From contig WRLD01000008.1 of assembly GCA_009777845.1 (NCBI GenBank), positions 23,924 through 87,923 of the forward strand: DNA of 64,000 nt. The letters run 5' to 3'. The first letter of the stretch is position 1; every line of letters begins with the position of its first letter. The notes under the pieces are model-generated. The model saw nothing but the letters and a program-made list of their open reading frames with translations. It was not told the DNA's origin and ran no database searches. Below are positions 1-9,944 of this stretch, piece by piece. The DNA is from Defluviitaleaceae bacterium (lineage in GTDB: Bacteria; Bacillota; Clostridia; Lachnospirales; WQUN01). The position numbers were made by a program, and so were the translations under genes.

Positions 1-2479
1 TGTAGGAATCGCCGCGCCCCTCAAAATAGACTGGCTCGCCGTGGTCGTAGCCAGGCATTAACGCAAAATTCCACAGGCCGTAGATTTCCGGCGCGAATAC
101 GCTAAACAAATTAAACATAGTAAAATCGCCGAAAATAATCGGCATTTCGCCGCTTCGGAAGCGGTTGGGCGGGTCAAAAATCTCTGGCGAGCCATAGTGG
201 GTAAAAAACCGCGTAAACGCCTCAAACGCCGCGACCGCGTGTTCGTCGTCGAGCCTAGCGCGCGACAAATCGTCTGTATACAAAAATCCGCCGCGCTGAT
301 ACAGCTGTGTCATAAAGCCAGTAATATCGGGGTTCATTGGGTTTCCTATCGGGGGAATACCCACCGCCATATTATTACGCTGTAGCACAGGCATCATTGC
401 CAGTACGTCATTCCACGTCTTGGGTACTTCTATGCCAAGCCCATCCAAAATATCCTTGCGGTAGAACATCAAATTAAACGTCTGCGTTTCTGGCACGGCA
501 TAATAGCTGTTTTGGAAACGCACAGGAATCCACGCGCTATGGTGAAAACGCCCGAAAACCTCGTCAAAGCCGTCAAAGCCAGTCAAATCAACCGCCGCGT
601 TACGGAAAGCGTAGTTAATCGGGTCACTTAGCGGCATACTCAAAACCACATCGGGGCCTATGCCCGCCACCACGGCAGGCAAAACCGCGTTATGCGCCAC
701 AAGCCGCAGGTTTACGCCTATATTGTGCCGCGGCGTAAAGGTGTCGTCTATCATTGCCTTCATTGCCTGCGCTTGGTCACGCCCTGTGGGAATCCACACC
801 TCAATAACATTCGCACCCTCGTGAATGTCGCCTATGCTCTCGAAATCGTGCGTAAAGCTCGCGGCAAACGCGCGGGTTTCGTGCGATACGCGCGTGAATA
901 TGTTTTCCTTTATTTTCGGCAGGGTCGCGCCTGTTCCGCTTACCACGATATAGTCAATGTCGAGCGGACTTTCGGTGAGCGCGTTTGTGGCGTTCGCCAG
1001 TGCGGAAATATTCTGGCGGAAGTTTACCAGATTTATGGGTATTCTGTGCGGTCGCGCGTAGAATAGGTCGAGCTGTGAAACAATCGCCGCCACTACGCCT
1101 GTACGCTCGTTGCGTTCGCCGAAAAACTCCGTCATTTCGTTCAAAATGCCGTACATTATGCCAGTTTCTTGGTCAATCATGTCCATTACGTGCGGCAGCA
1201 TGGCGTGTATACGATAATCACGCATAGCGTCAGGCTCTGGACCTGTAAGCACGAGTATTTCGCGGTAAATTTCGTTAAGCCGCTGTGTACTCGCAAACAG
1301 CTTGCCGATTATTTCGCCTAGCTCGCCTAAGGTCACGTACATGCGTATAGTGTTAGTACCCTTGTTTAGCGGGAATAACAGCTCCTGCCCATTTTCGTCA
1401 CTAAGCGTAATCAATTCCCAGTTATTGTTAAACCCAAACTGAATAGCCTTTACTTCCTCAAAGGGAATAGCCCCATTGACCGAAAGCGAACGGCTGGAAA
1501 CAAAGCCCCTATTATAATTTTGGCGCGCCGATAGAGAAAGCCTGTAAAGCCCATTGTCGGGGGCTTCTACCTGCCACTCAATCCACTGACCTGGAATACG
1601 CCACGGCACACCGCCCATCATGTTTAGCGTAATCACGGCTACGCTCGGCGGCTCTGTCGCGCCGCTGGAATTGTCAAACAGTGGGAACAGACTAGGCGAG
1701 GAACGCACGGTCGAATTTTCGCCCTGCTCGATATGAATAAAATCGCTTGTATTTACGCTAAGTGTCGTTTCGTCCATAAATTCCGCAAAGGTCGGCAGCG
1801 AATACGCAGGCACAAGCACAAGGCTACGCATAACCAAAGGCTCGTTTACGCCAGTAAAGCGGATTGTATTCTCGCCCGCCGTCAAGAAAAAGCGGTAAGG
1901 GTCGGCAAAATAGCCCAAGCGGTCATAAAAATACGTGCGTTCCCAACGCGGAAGCTCCACCTGCGGCGGCCTTATTTGGTTTCCCCTGCTATCCTGCCGC
2001 ACCGCCGCGCCAGAACCCCACACGCGCCGCAGTGTAATAAGCTCCGCGCCTGTAAACGGCACCTCGCCGTTTATTTTCAACTCCCGCGCAATATCAATGC
2101 CGCGCGCTTCCACAGGAAAATACTCGATACTAAAGGTATACAGCGCGTCCGCAGGGACATGCACCGTATACTCTACGAACGATTCCTCCTCGGTACGAAG
2201 CACTCGCGCCTCGCCCTCGAAGCCCGTCAAGACGGTATAATTTTCGCCGTCCGTCGGGCTAAAAATGTCAATCTCTATGGGCTGTACGTCCGTAGGCGTG
2301 TCCGTGTGTGTGGACAAAAACTCCGCATACGAGTTTTTCTGGTACACGTCTGGGACGTGCATGTCTGTGCTGTCGCGGTAGCGTAGCACCTGAGTTTCGC
2401 TGCGCAGGAGAATAAAGAGCGTGATAAAGATGATAAGTATGGTGGATAGGATAATTTTGTTTTTGTGCTTTGATAACAT
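1..2479 (-). CDS. Extracellular solute-binding protein (ABC sugar transporter type), 3' end outside window
   Basis: Translating the minus strand from the ATG at 2479 gives an uninterrupted frame of about 826 codons that runs off the left edge. It starts with MLSKHKNK and a roughly 18-residue hydrophobic segment ending in LLR, a signal or membrane anchor without a lipobox cysteine. About 500 residues of beta-rich sequence follow (two segments resembling carbohydrate-binding modules, with WIPGQW-type and RLSLSARQ-type strands). After them comes a family 1 solute-binding domain, recognisable from segments such as AVPETQTFNLMFYRKDIL and PKTWNDVLAMMPVLQ. A good ribosome site (AGGGGG) precedes the start. 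The protein would capture an oligosaccharide outside the membrane for an ABC permease, but no permease genes are in the window. Family assignment is by recognition of the C-terminal part; the substrate is unknown. Confidence 0.82.
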   Translation of the reverse strand, partial: MLSKHKNKIILSTILIIFITLFILLRSETQVLRYRDSTDMHVPDVYQKNSYAEFLSTHTDTPTDVQPIEIDIFSPTDGENYTVLTGFEGEARVLRTEEESFVEYTVHVPADALYTFSIEYFPVEARGIDIARELKINGEVPFTGAELITLRRVWGSGAAVRQDSRGNQIRPPQVELPRWERTYFYDRLGYFADPYRFFLTAGENTIRFTGVNEPLVMRSLVLVPAYSLPTFAEFMDETTLSVNTSDFIHIEQGENSTVRSSPSLFPLFDNSSGATEPPSVAVITLNMMGGVPWRIPGQWIEWQVEAPDNGLYRLSLSARQNYNRGFVSSRSLSVNGAIPFEEVKAIQFGFNNNWELITLSDENGQELLFPLNKGTNTIRMYVTLGELGEIIGKLFASTQRLNEIYREILVLTGPEPDAMRDYRIHAMLPHVMDMIDQETGIMYGILNEMTEFFGERNERTGVVAAIVSQLDLFYARPHRIPINLVNFRQNISALANATNALTESPLDIDYIVVSGTGATLPKIKENIFTRVSHETRAFAASFTHDFESIGDIHEGANVIEVWIPTGRDQAQAMKAMIDDTFTPRHNIGVNLRLVAHNAVLPAVVAGIGPDVVLSMPLSDPINYAFRNAAVDLTGFDGFDEVFGRFHHSAWIPVRFQNSYYAVPETQTFNLMFYRKDILDGLGIEVPKTWNDVLAMMPVLQRNNMAVGIPPIGNPMNPDITGFMTQLYQRGGFLYTDDLSRARLDDEHAVAAFEAFTRFFTHYGSPEIFDPPNRFRSGEMPIIFGDFTMFNLFSVFAPEIYGLWNFALMPGYDHGEPVYFEGRGDSY

Positions 2480-2513
2480 AGGATAGCCCCCTAGGTGGAT
2501 TTCGATTGTTTAT

Positions 2514-2542
2514 ATTGTACAGCACTTGTAAGGGGTATGCAA
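2514..2542 (-). promoter_or_regulatory. Sigma-A-like promoter of the solute-binding protein gene
   Basis: Read on the minus strand there is TTGCAT, a 17-base spacer and TACAAT. It lies about 35 bases upstream of the start codon at 2479. Inferred from consensus match only. Confidence 0.45.
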
Positions 2543-2588
2543 ATAAAAAGGTACGGTACATCATTAGAACAAAAATTTTTCAAAGGGA

Positions 2589-2617
2589 TTGTACTTTTTG
2601 AGGGAATAAGGCATAAT
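2589..2617 (+). promoter_or_regulatory. Possible promoter of the type III R-M operon
   Basis: TTGTAC, 17 bases, then CATAAT, ending about 65 bases before the methyltransferase start at 2682. Each box has mismatches to the consensus. It is the best candidate in the 200-base gap between the divergent genes; nothing else was seen in that gap. Confidence 0.38.
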
Positions 2618-2681
2618 AGGAATTTAAGAGGTCAAGACTGATAGCGGCAACACGCCCTAATAAGGATAGGAGTAAACGATA

Positions 2682-5600
2682 ATGAGTGAAAAATTGAATC
2701 GTTTTATAAACTTGCTCGCAAGCATATTTGAACTCGACAAGGCAGACCTAGACTTTGGCATTTATCGGGTTATGAATATTAGGAAAGAAGAAATCAATGA
2801 ATTTCTATCTAGCGGTTTGCCGAAAAAAGTGCAGGAAGCACTCGCCCCCTTTGCCACCGACACGGAAAAGGTTACGTCCCGCATTATTGAAATTGAAAAG
2901 CAAGCCGCAGAAATTGGCTTTGACATCAGCACTAGCAAATTGGCGGACGAATACCGCAGGCTTAAATCTCAGCTTGTCGCAGGTACAGATTTGAGTGCAT
3001 TAGAAACAGACGTGTACTCCGCACTATACAACTTTTTCAATCGCTACTACGACGAGGGCGATTTTATATCCAAGCGCCGCTATAAAAAGAACGTGTACGC
3101 CATACCCTACGAGGGCGAGGAAGTAAAACTCCACTGGGCGAACGCCGACCAGTATTACATCAAGACCGCAGAAAACTTCCGCGACTATACTTTTGTCACG
3201 GAAAGCAAAAAGGTACACTTCCGCCTTGTCGATGCGACCACCGAGCGCAACAACAACAAAGAAGTCAACGGCAATGGGCGTGTCTTTATGTTATACACGG
3301 AAACCGCCGACCGTCCAGACATGAAAACAATAGAGGAAGTGAACGGCGAACTTGTTATCCGCTTTGTGTATGACATACCCGAGGATAAAAAAAAGAAGTA
3401 TGCCGAAGATAACCTCGCTGTCATTTCAACAGCGATTCAGACGAATTTTCGTGATTGGTTGCGCTTGAATGACCTAGCTTCCTCGGCGAAAAATGAAACG
3501 CGTTCCCTGCTTGAAAAACATTTGACCGCTTATGTAGCAAAAAACACCTTTGACTACTTTATTCATAAGGACTTGCGGGGCTTTTTGACCCGTGAGTTGG
3601 ATTTCTTTATAAAAAGCGAAGTCCTGCACCTCGAGGACATTGATACCACCGACGAAAAACGTGCCGACAGCTATCTAGCAAAGGTACGAGCTATCAAGCG
3701 TGTCGGCAAAATCATTATTGACTTTTTGGCACAAATTGAGGATTTTCAAAAAAAGCTGTGGCTCAAAAAAAAGTTTGTCGCGGCAACAAACTGGTGCGTT
3801 ACCCTTGACCGCATAGACGAGGCGTTCTATCCCGAAATTAGAACCAATGCGGCACAGATTGCCGAATGGGTGGCACTGTACGCAATTGACGAAATACAGG
3901 GCGATATGGCCGCCGCCCCATATTCCGAGCCGCTGACGGTTGATTTCCTGTGCCAAAATGGGAATCTTGTCCTTGATACCCGCCACTTCTCGGAAGAATT
4001 TAAGGACAGGCTTGTGGCGAGTATTGATAACTTAGATGAGCAGACTGGTGGGTTGATGATTCATAGTGAGAATTTTCAAGCGTTGGGGCTGTTGCAGGAG
4101 CGGTATAGGGGGAAAGTGGACGGAATTTATATCGACCCCCCATACAATACCGAGAGCAACGAAATTGTATATAAAAATGGATATAAAGACAGCAGTTGGT
4201 TGTCCTTGATTGCGGATAGATTGAAACTTGGAAACCGTCTTATGAAAGGGGAAGCAACGGAATGTGTGATGATTGACGAAGCAGAGGAAGCATTGCTCTC
4301 TATTTTACTTTCCGACTCTATGCCTGGATACAGCATAAGACCTGTTATCGTGGAATACAATCATCGCGGACGCGTTAAAAGCAACTTTTCCATAACTCAC
4401 GAATATGCAATTTGGGCAATTCCGTCTGGAAAAGACTTAATAACCCGCCAAACAGAAATATCTGACGATATTCGCAGAAATCTTAGACGTACAGGAAGTG
4501 ATTCAACTAGACAATCAAACCAAGGAATGTTTTATGCTATTGAGGTCGACAATACCACTTTGGAAATTTTAGGAGTGACTGAACCGTTAGGTTTGCATGA
4601 TGACATTCCCGAACATGACAATCCTAATACAACAATGGTCTATCCTATTGACGATGCGGGTATTGAAAGACGTTGGTATTACAGTAAAAACCGTATCATG
4701 GACGATGTACAAGCCGGCGATGTTTATGCAAAGCGGATTGCGGGTAAAATTCAAATTCATTATCACCAAGAAGGAAAGCAAAAATATCGCAAATCCATAT
4801 TGCAAGGCACTTTGATGGATTCAAGTACCTATGGCTCAGAATTGCTAAATGACATTTTTGGGTTGGGTGAAGTGAGTTTTTCTTTTCCCAAGAGCATAAA
4901 CGCAGTGCAATGGTTGCTCGAAAGCATGACATATTCACAAAGAGCCTTTTTTCTCGACTATTTCGCTGGTAGTGGCACTACTGGCCACGCTGTACTTAAC
5001 CTCAATCGCAACGACAACGGCAACCGAAAATATATCCTCGTAGAAATGGGCGAATATTTCAACACAGTCACACTGCCGCGCATGAAAAAGGTGATTTATT
5101 CCGCCGCTTGGAAAAACGGCAAACCGCAAAGCCGCAGTACAGGCGTTTCACACATTATGAAATATCTCGCGTTGGAAAGCTACGAAGATACCTTGTCGAA
5201 CATCGAGCTAGACAACAACAGCAGACAACTGCGCTTGCAGTTCGGCGACGAGTATTTGGTGCGTTATATGTTCGACCGCGAGGCAAAATCCAGTATGCTA
5301 AACATCGATGCTTTCACACGGCCATTTGCATACAAGCTGAAAATCAACGAGAACAACGAAACCAAGGAAAAAATCGTTGATGTGTGCGAAACATTCAACT
5401 ACCTTTTGGGGCTGTCCGTAATACGGCAGTCTGCGGTAGCGTACTTTATAGCCGCACCTGACCCAAAAGGCGAATATGAGAACGCCGTAATACTGGAACG
5501 CAACAGCGATGGGCAATTCGGATTCAAGCAGATTGAGGGCATACTGCCAGACGGCAGACGCACACTCGTGATTTGGCGTACTATCACAGATGACTTACTG

Positions 5601-5783
5601 CAAAGCAACGCCGCACTTGATGCTTATTTCGCCAAGCAAAGAATAAACCCCGCTGACCGCGAGTTTGGCGTAATTTTTGTCAATGGCGACAACAACCTCG
5701 AAAACCTGCGCCTTGATGAAGAAAACTGGAAAGTCCAGCGTATCGAGCCAGTGTTCAAAGCAAAAATGTTCGAGGAGGAGTAA
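2682..5783 (+). CDS. mod: Type III restriction-modification DNA methyltransferase (Mod)
   Basis: An N6-adenine methyltransferase that would modify one strand of an asymmetric recognition site and guide the Res subunit. Motif IV DPPYNT lies at residues 485-490 and the S-adenosylmethionine motif FAGSGTT at about 761-767. Catalytic motif before AdoMet motif is the beta-class order of type III Mod proteins. At 1033 residues it is much longer than classical Mod proteins (about 650). Roughly 440 residues precede the catalytic core, starting with the LDFGIYRVMN segment seen in the large Mod subfamily. The region between motifs IV and I should hold target recognition. The ATG follows a RBS-like GGATAGGAG. 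The partner res starts 3 bases after the stop, so the two form one operon. Family assignment is firm; the recognition site cannot be read from sequence. Confidence 0.9.
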   Translation: MSEKLNRFINLLASIFELDKADLDFGIYRVMNIRKEEINEFLSSGLPKKVQEALAPFATDTEKVTSRIIEIEKQAAEIGFDISTSKLADEYRRLKSQLVAGTDLSALETDVYSALYNFFNRYYDEGDFISKRRYKKNVYAIPYEGEEVKLHWANADQYYIKTAENFRDYTFVTESKKVHFRLVDATTERNNNKEVNGNGRVFMLYTETADRPDMKTIEEVNGELVIRFVYDIPEDKKKKYAEDNLAVISTAIQTNFRDWLRLNDLASSAKNETRSLLEKHLTAYVAKNTFDYFIHKDLRGFLTRELDFFIKSEVLHLEDIDTTDEKRADSYLAKVRAIKRVGKIIIDFLAQIEDFQKKLWLKKKFVAATNWCVTLDRIDEAFYPEIRTNAAQIAEWVALYAIDEIQGDMAAAPYSEPLTVDFLCQNGNLVLDTRHFSEEFKDRLVASIDNLDEQTGGLMIHSENFQALGLLQERYRGKVDGIYIDPPYNTESNEIVYKNGYKDSSWLSLIADRLKLGNRLMKGEATECVMIDEAEEALLSILLSDSMPGYSIRPVIVEYNHRGRVKSNFSITHEYAIWAIPSGKDLITRQTEISDDIRRNLRRTGSDSTRQSNQGMFYAIEVDNTTLEILGVTEPLGLHDDIPEHDNPNTTMVYPIDDAGIERRWYYSKNRIMDDVQAGDVYAKRIAGKIQIHYHQEGKQKYRKSILQGTLMDSSTYGSELLNDIFGLGEVSFSFPKSINAVQWLLESMTYSQRAFFLDYFAGSGTTGHAVLNLNRNDNGNRKYILVEMGEYFNTVTLPRMKKVIYSAAWKNGKPQSRSTGVSHIMKYLALESYEDTLSNIELDNNSRQLRLQFGDEYLVRYMFDREAKSSMLNIDAFTRPFAYKLKINENNETKEKIVDVCETFNYLLGLSVIRQSAVAYFIAAPDPKGEYENAVILERNSDGQFGFKQIEGILPDGRRTLVIWRTITDDLLQSNAALDAYFAKQRINPADREFGVIFVNGDNNLENLRLDEENWKVQRIEPVFKAKMFEEE

Positions 5784-5786
5784 GTA

Positions 5787-8700
5787 ATGGCAAAGAAAAA
5801 AACAACTTCTCCAACATTCCAATGGGGCGACCAGCTTGTACTGTTCCGATACTTCCTCGGCTTATTCGGCAAAAACACCCTCATCGGTCTTGCAGGCAAG
5901 CTAAACGATGCTGAATATGAGGGAGTAGACGAAAACCAGAACACGTTCTTCTGGCGTGAACTGGACAGCATTTTGCACCGCCAAGGTGCCGCATCAAAAA
6001 TTAGCCGCGATGTATTGCGCGAATACGACGAAAACATCTGCCGTCATATCAAGCGAATCGGCGAGAACCGCGGCGGCATTAGTCTGAAGTATTTTCAGTA
6101 TATTGCGTGTCTGTTCACCGAAATGTACCTTACGCGTTATTTCGGAGATAAGACTGCGTTTACGGCAGACTTGAACGACTACGCAGAAAAGGTAAAGAGA
6201 GAAAACCTCGGTAGCATAGACATCGAACTGTTCACGCCAGACAACTTAAATAAACTGGCTTTCATGTGCGCCACAGGCAGCGGCAAGACACTGATAATGC
6301 ACATCAACATCTTGCAGTTTAGGCACTATCTAAAAAGGGCGCATCAGCTTGACCCCCGCCATAGAATCAACAAAATCATCGTTCTTGCCCCGAACGAGGG
6401 CATGTCGAACCAACACTTGGACGAGCTAAAACTGTCGCACATATCTGCCGAGCCGTTTATCAAGAGCGGTTTCGGCAATACTGCTGATGTAATCGTCATA
6501 GACATGAACAAGCTAAAAGAGGAGGGCAAGGTCAAGACTGTTTCAGTTGACAGCTTCGAGCAGAATAACCTTGTGCTTGTTGACGAAGCACACCGCGGCC
6601 TTGCTGGTGATGTGTGGTACGATTACCGCTCTCGTCTATCGGCAGAGGGTGGATTTGCCTTTGAATACTCCGCTACGTTAAAACAAGCAATGAAAACATT
6701 AAACGCAAAAAAAGATAAAACGCTGCTTAACGAATATTTCCGCTCCATCATTATTGATTACTCCTACAAATTTTTCTATGAAGATGGTTACGGCAAGGAA
6801 TACCGCATCTACAATCTGCGGGAAAACATAGATGCGGAACAAAAGCAATTATACCTTGTTGGGTGTTTGTTATCGTTTTATCAACAACTGAAACTGTTTG
6901 ACGAATGTGCCAAGGAATACGTGCCGTTTATGATTGAAAAACCACTGCTTGTGTTTGTCGGAAACCGTGTCACGGCAAAAACGTCTGCCGCTGAGATGAC
7001 CGATGTTGAGGAAGTGCTTAACTTCATTGACAGGTTTGTTCACGACAAAGAGCGGACAATACGCCGCATCAATGCCGTTTTGAACGAGGACACAGGGCTT
7101 ACGGACAGCCGAGGGCGAGAGCTATTCTCGCAGAATTTTAACGCACTGACTTCGATGTTCGCAGGTACGCCAAAGGCAGAAGATATTTATAAAGACATCT
7201 TACGTGTTGTTTTCAACAGCAACACGATTCCCGATGAGCCGAGATTGCACGTCTTAAACCTGCGGCAGGTACCGAGCGAAATCGCGCTCCGCATCGGAAC
7301 AGACGGTGAGTATTTCGGCGTTATCAGTATTGGCGACACTTCTGGGCTTATAAAAAACTGCGAAGCAAAAGGCATTGTCACCAGCACAGAGGAATTTGCC
7401 AGTGAATCGCTGTTTAGAAATATTAACAACAAGGGGTCAAATATCAAGGTACTCATCGGCTCTCGCAAGTTCACCGAGGGCTGGAACTCGTGGCGTGTTT
7501 CAACGATGGGGCTGATAAACTTTGCCAAAGGCGAAGGCTCACAAGCCATTCAGCTTTTTGGGCGTGGGGTTCGCCTACGCGGGCACGGCGGCTGTTTGAA
7601 ACGAAGCGGAAAATTAGATGACCGCACTGTTACCGTGCCGAAAAACATCAAGTTGCTTGAAACATTGACAATCTTCGGCATCAAAGCGCAGTACATGGAG
7701 GATTTTAAAAAACATCTCGAAATGGAGGATATGTCCGCCAACGAGAAATCGCACGAGTATACGCTTCCAGTTATTAGTCGATACAACGAAGTTAAGGAAA
7801 AAGGTTTACGTGTCATTAAGGTCAAGGACGGCGCAAACTTCAAGAAACAGGCGGCACGTCTAATCCTCGATACACCAGATGACGGCTTCGCGGGTTATTT
7901 GAACAGAAACAAGGTGATGATAGACTGCCGCTCTAAGGTGCAGACTTTGGAATCTACATTCAGTATGCAGATTGAGAGCGTGACGGAAGAACATTCCCTT
8001 GAAAGTTGGGCTTTGCCTTTTCTTGACTATACAAGAATTTTTGACGAACTCGAAACCTATAAAAACGAGAAATTCTACTATAACATATCTCTGTGCAAAG
8101 ACAGATTAAAAGCGATTCTACTGTCGGACGGTTGGTACTCGCTTATCATTCCCAAGGCACACATCGCTGTGGATAGCATGGATAAGCTATCCATGTATTC
8201 CGACTTTGCCGTGATGGTGCTAAAAAGTTACATCGACAAGTTTTACAAGTATGAAAAAGACCGCTGGGAAGCACCGTTGCTCGAATATCAAGAACTCCGC
8301 GAAAGTGACGGCAATTTTGTAGATGAGTACGAGTTTTCTTATCAAGACAGCCATGCCCAAGACACTACCGCCGATACGGTGGGGCAATTTGTCGAGGACT
8401 TGAAGTTGCTCTTGGACAAGGAAAAGGGTATTCCGACATCTGTCTACCATAAGAGCGTACTGAACGACACACTTGTCGCTTTCGATTTTAGGGCGCACTT
8501 GTATGCCCCGCTGATACACTTGAAAGCCAACGTATTGAAAGCCAGCGGATTGAATCTGACCGTATCGCCTATTAGCTTAAACAAAGATGAAAAAGGCTTT
8601 GTCGATATGCTGAAGGCCTATGTGGACAACAACGCCCTCATGTTTGAGGGAAAGAGCCTTTATCTTCTCCGTAATAAGAGCAAAGTTGGCATGGGGTTCT

Positions 8701-9038
8701 TTGAGGCTAAAAATTTCTACCCTGACTACGTGCTGTGGATAGATTCCCCAGAAACTCAGTACATTTCATTCATTGACCCTAAAGGCTTGCGGCAGTCAAC
8801 ATGGGAAAACGATGCTAAAATTGAATTTTACGCCAAGATTAAGGAACTTGAAGCCCGACTGCAACCATCAAGCATTGACAAACGGATTGTGCTAAACTCG
8901 TTTATTATGTCTAGTACACGCTCTGAGGATTTACGACAATGGTGGAACAAAGGCAAACCCGAGCGTCATGCAAAGAATGTGTTTTGCCTTGACGAGAGTG
9001 ACTGCGTTGATGCAATGATGCAGAAGATATTGGGCTAG
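5787..9038 (+). CDS. res: Type III restriction enzyme, helicase-nuclease subunit (Res)
   Basis: An SF2 helicase fused to a PD-(D/E)XK nuclease, 1083 residues. Visible motifs: Walker A ATGSGKT at 162-168, DEAH at 266-269, the SAT motif shortly after (EYSATLKQ), and a C-terminal helicase lobe with TEGWNSW followed by QLFGRGVRLRG (motifs V-VI). The nuclease candidate is the C-terminal YPDYVLW at about 979-985 with FIDPKG at about 996-1000, a PD...DxK arrangement. A strong GAGGAGGAG ribosome site lies inside the end of mod, and the start codon is 3 bases past the mod stop, implying coupled translation. All core motifs are present, so it looks active. It would translocate or diffuse on DNA and cut when two unmodified sites meet, in complex with Mod. 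Confidence 0.9.
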   Translation: MAKKKTTSPTFQWGDQLVLFRYFLGLFGKNTLIGLAGKLNDAEYEGVDENQNTFFWRELDSILHRQGAASKISRDVLREYDENICRHIKRIGENRGGISLKYFQYIACLFTEMYLTRYFGDKTAFTADLNDYAEKVKRENLGSIDIELFTPDNLNKLAFMCATGSGKTLIMHINILQFRHYLKRAHQLDPRHRINKIIVLAPNEGMSNQHLDELKLSHISAEPFIKSGFGNTADVIVIDMNKLKEEGKVKTVSVDSFEQNNLVLVDEAHRGLAGDVWYDYRSRLSAEGGFAFEYSATLKQAMKTLNAKKDKTLLNEYFRSIIIDYSYKFFYEDGYGKEYRIYNLRENIDAEQKQLYLVGCLLSFYQQLKLFDECAKEYVPFMIEKPLLVFVGNRVTAKTSAAEMTDVEEVLNFIDRFVHDKERTIRRINAVLNEDTGLTDSRGRELFSQNFNALTSMFAGTPKAEDIYKDILRVVFNSNTIPDEPRLHVLNLRQVPSEIALRIGTDGEYFGVISIGDTSGLIKNCEAKGIVTSTEEFASESLFRNINNKGSNIKVLIGSRKFTEGWNSWRVSTMGLINFAKGEGSQAIQLFGRGVRLRGHGGCLKRSGKLDDRTVTVPKNIKLLETLTIFGIKAQYMEDFKKHLEMEDMSANEKSHEYTLPVISRYNEVKEKGLRVIKVKDGANFKKQAARLILDTPDDGFAGYLNRNKVMIDCRSKVQTLESTFSMQIESVTEEHSLESWALPFLDYTRIFDELETYKNEKFYYNISLCKDRLKAILLSDGWYSLIIPKAHIAVDSMDKLSMYSDFAVMVLKSYIDKFYKYEKDRWEAPLLEYQELRESDGNFVDEYEFSYQDSHAQDTTADTVGQFVEDLKLLLDKEKGIPTSVYHKSVLNDTLVAFDFRAHLYAPLIHLKANVLKASGLNLTVSPISLNKDEKGFVDMLKAYVDNNALMFEGKSLYLLRNKSKVGMGFFEAKNFYPDYVLWIDSPETQYISFIDPKGLRQSTWENDAKIEFYAKIKELEARLQPSSIDKRIVLNSFIMSSTRSEDLRQWWNKGKPERHAKNVFCLDESDCVDAMMQKILG

Positions 9039-9040
9039 GG

Positions 9041-9085
9041 ATTGTTTAATATCTCGATTTCGGCGGATTTTCTGAAATGCTGTGC
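9041..9085. repeat. Possible remnant of the MITE-like element
   Basis: Immediately after the res stop, GTTTAATATCTC and the following GGATTTTC segment resemble the left end of the 166-bp inverted-repeat element at 30357. No matching right end was found in the following 300 bases, so this would be a decayed or one-ended copy. The rest of 9085-9415 holds nothing I could recognise. Confidence 0.35.
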
Positions 9086-9418
9086 CGCAGGCTTTGGAAA
9101 AACACCGAACGCAAACTCGCTACTTCTTTACAAATGTTGGTTTTTGCGTTTGTTGCATTGATGATTCTGGGATTCTGAACGGTTTCTTAGAAAACCACTA
9201 ATACCTTGCGACCTGCTTGCTACTCGCCTTGTGATAAAAATCCTCGCAATCACAGTACCGTTTTCAGCTTAAACAGCTGTAGCATTCTTTATGGGACATA
9301 ATCAAAAGTTATTGACACTTTTTTGGCTCGCAAAAATAAAATTAGAAACTGGTTTTCAAAAATAAAAACACCACACGCATATTTTCTCACCCAATAGAGA
9401 TAATAAAAACGTATCATA

Positions 9419-9577
9419 CTAATTTGCAATTAGTATAGTCAGTCAACTTAAATTTGCAAGCGTGCTTGCAAATTTTAAGTTGCACGAACGCCCGCACACC
9501 GACCGAAGCAACGCGGAGGGAGGTGGGTAGCAATATGCGAAGCATATTGCTGTCAGTCAATCTAAGATTGACTGACG
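9419..9577 (+). promoter_or_regulatory. Cluster of four short hairpins upstream of the DUF378 gene
   Basis: Four inverted repeats lie within 160 bases ahead of the start at 9608: ACTAAT/ATTAGT at 9419-9435; an imperfect 17-bp stem (CAACTTAAATTTGCAAG and its complement) at about 9445-9483; a perfect 10-bp stem AGCAATATGC with a GAA loop at 9530-9552; and a perfect 11-bp stem GTCAGTCAATC with a TAA loop at 9553-9577. None has a following U-tract, so they are not simple terminators. They could be an RNA leader, protein-binding sites or remnants of palindromic elements. Confidence 0.5.
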
Positions 9578-9607
9578 GTATCTCTTGACGGAAGGAGGAT
9601 AATCTAA

Positions 9608-9844
9608 ATGCGTTCAAGAACATGGGACTACATTTGTTTGTCTTTGGTAATACTCGGTGCTATCAACTGGGGGCTTATCGGTCTTTTCAGATTCGATATT
9701 ATCGCCACTATTTTGGGCGGAATGGAAGGCATCGTAAGCCGTATCATATACACTCTTATTGCGTTGGCGGGGCTTTACTGTCTTAGCTTTTTTGGTAGAG
9801 ATTACCACCGCACACACACCGCCACCGACCACAATAGGGGCTAA
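9608..9844 (+). CDS. DUF378 family small membrane protein
   Basis: Seventy-eight residues with two predicted transmembrane helices (about 8-30 and 42-62) and the LVILGAINWGLIGLF pattern typical of DUF378/YuzA proteins. Function is unknown in the family. The GGAAGGAGG ribosome site is 8-9 bases upstream of the ATG. It is a single-gene unit, with the hairpin cluster in front and a strong terminator behind. The C-terminal tail (HRTHTATDHNRG) is polar and probably cytoplasmic or extracellular. Recognition of the family is good. Confidence 0.8.
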   Translation: MRSRTWDYICLSLVILGAINWGLIGLFRFDIIATILGGMEGIVSRIIYTLIALAGLYCLSFFGRDYHRTHTATDHNRG

Positions 9845-9858
9845 GGTTTTTACCCTTT

Positions 9859-9891
9859 CAAGAACGCCAAAAATGGCGTTCTTGTTTTTTT
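9859..9891 (+). terminator. Rho-independent terminator after the DUF378 gene
   Basis: Perfect 10-bp stem CAAGAACGCC / GGCGTTCTTG with an AAAAAT loop, followed by seven T residues. Confidence 0.92.
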
Positions 9892-9944
9892 ACGCAAAAT
9901 GTGATATTTATAATGTACCATTTATTTGAAAGGAACAATTAACT

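Noticed and set aside
692..2386. Several plus-strand open frames of 80-217 codons
   Set aside because: They lie antisense to the solute-binding protein gene, whose minus-strand frame is continuous and has recognisable domains.
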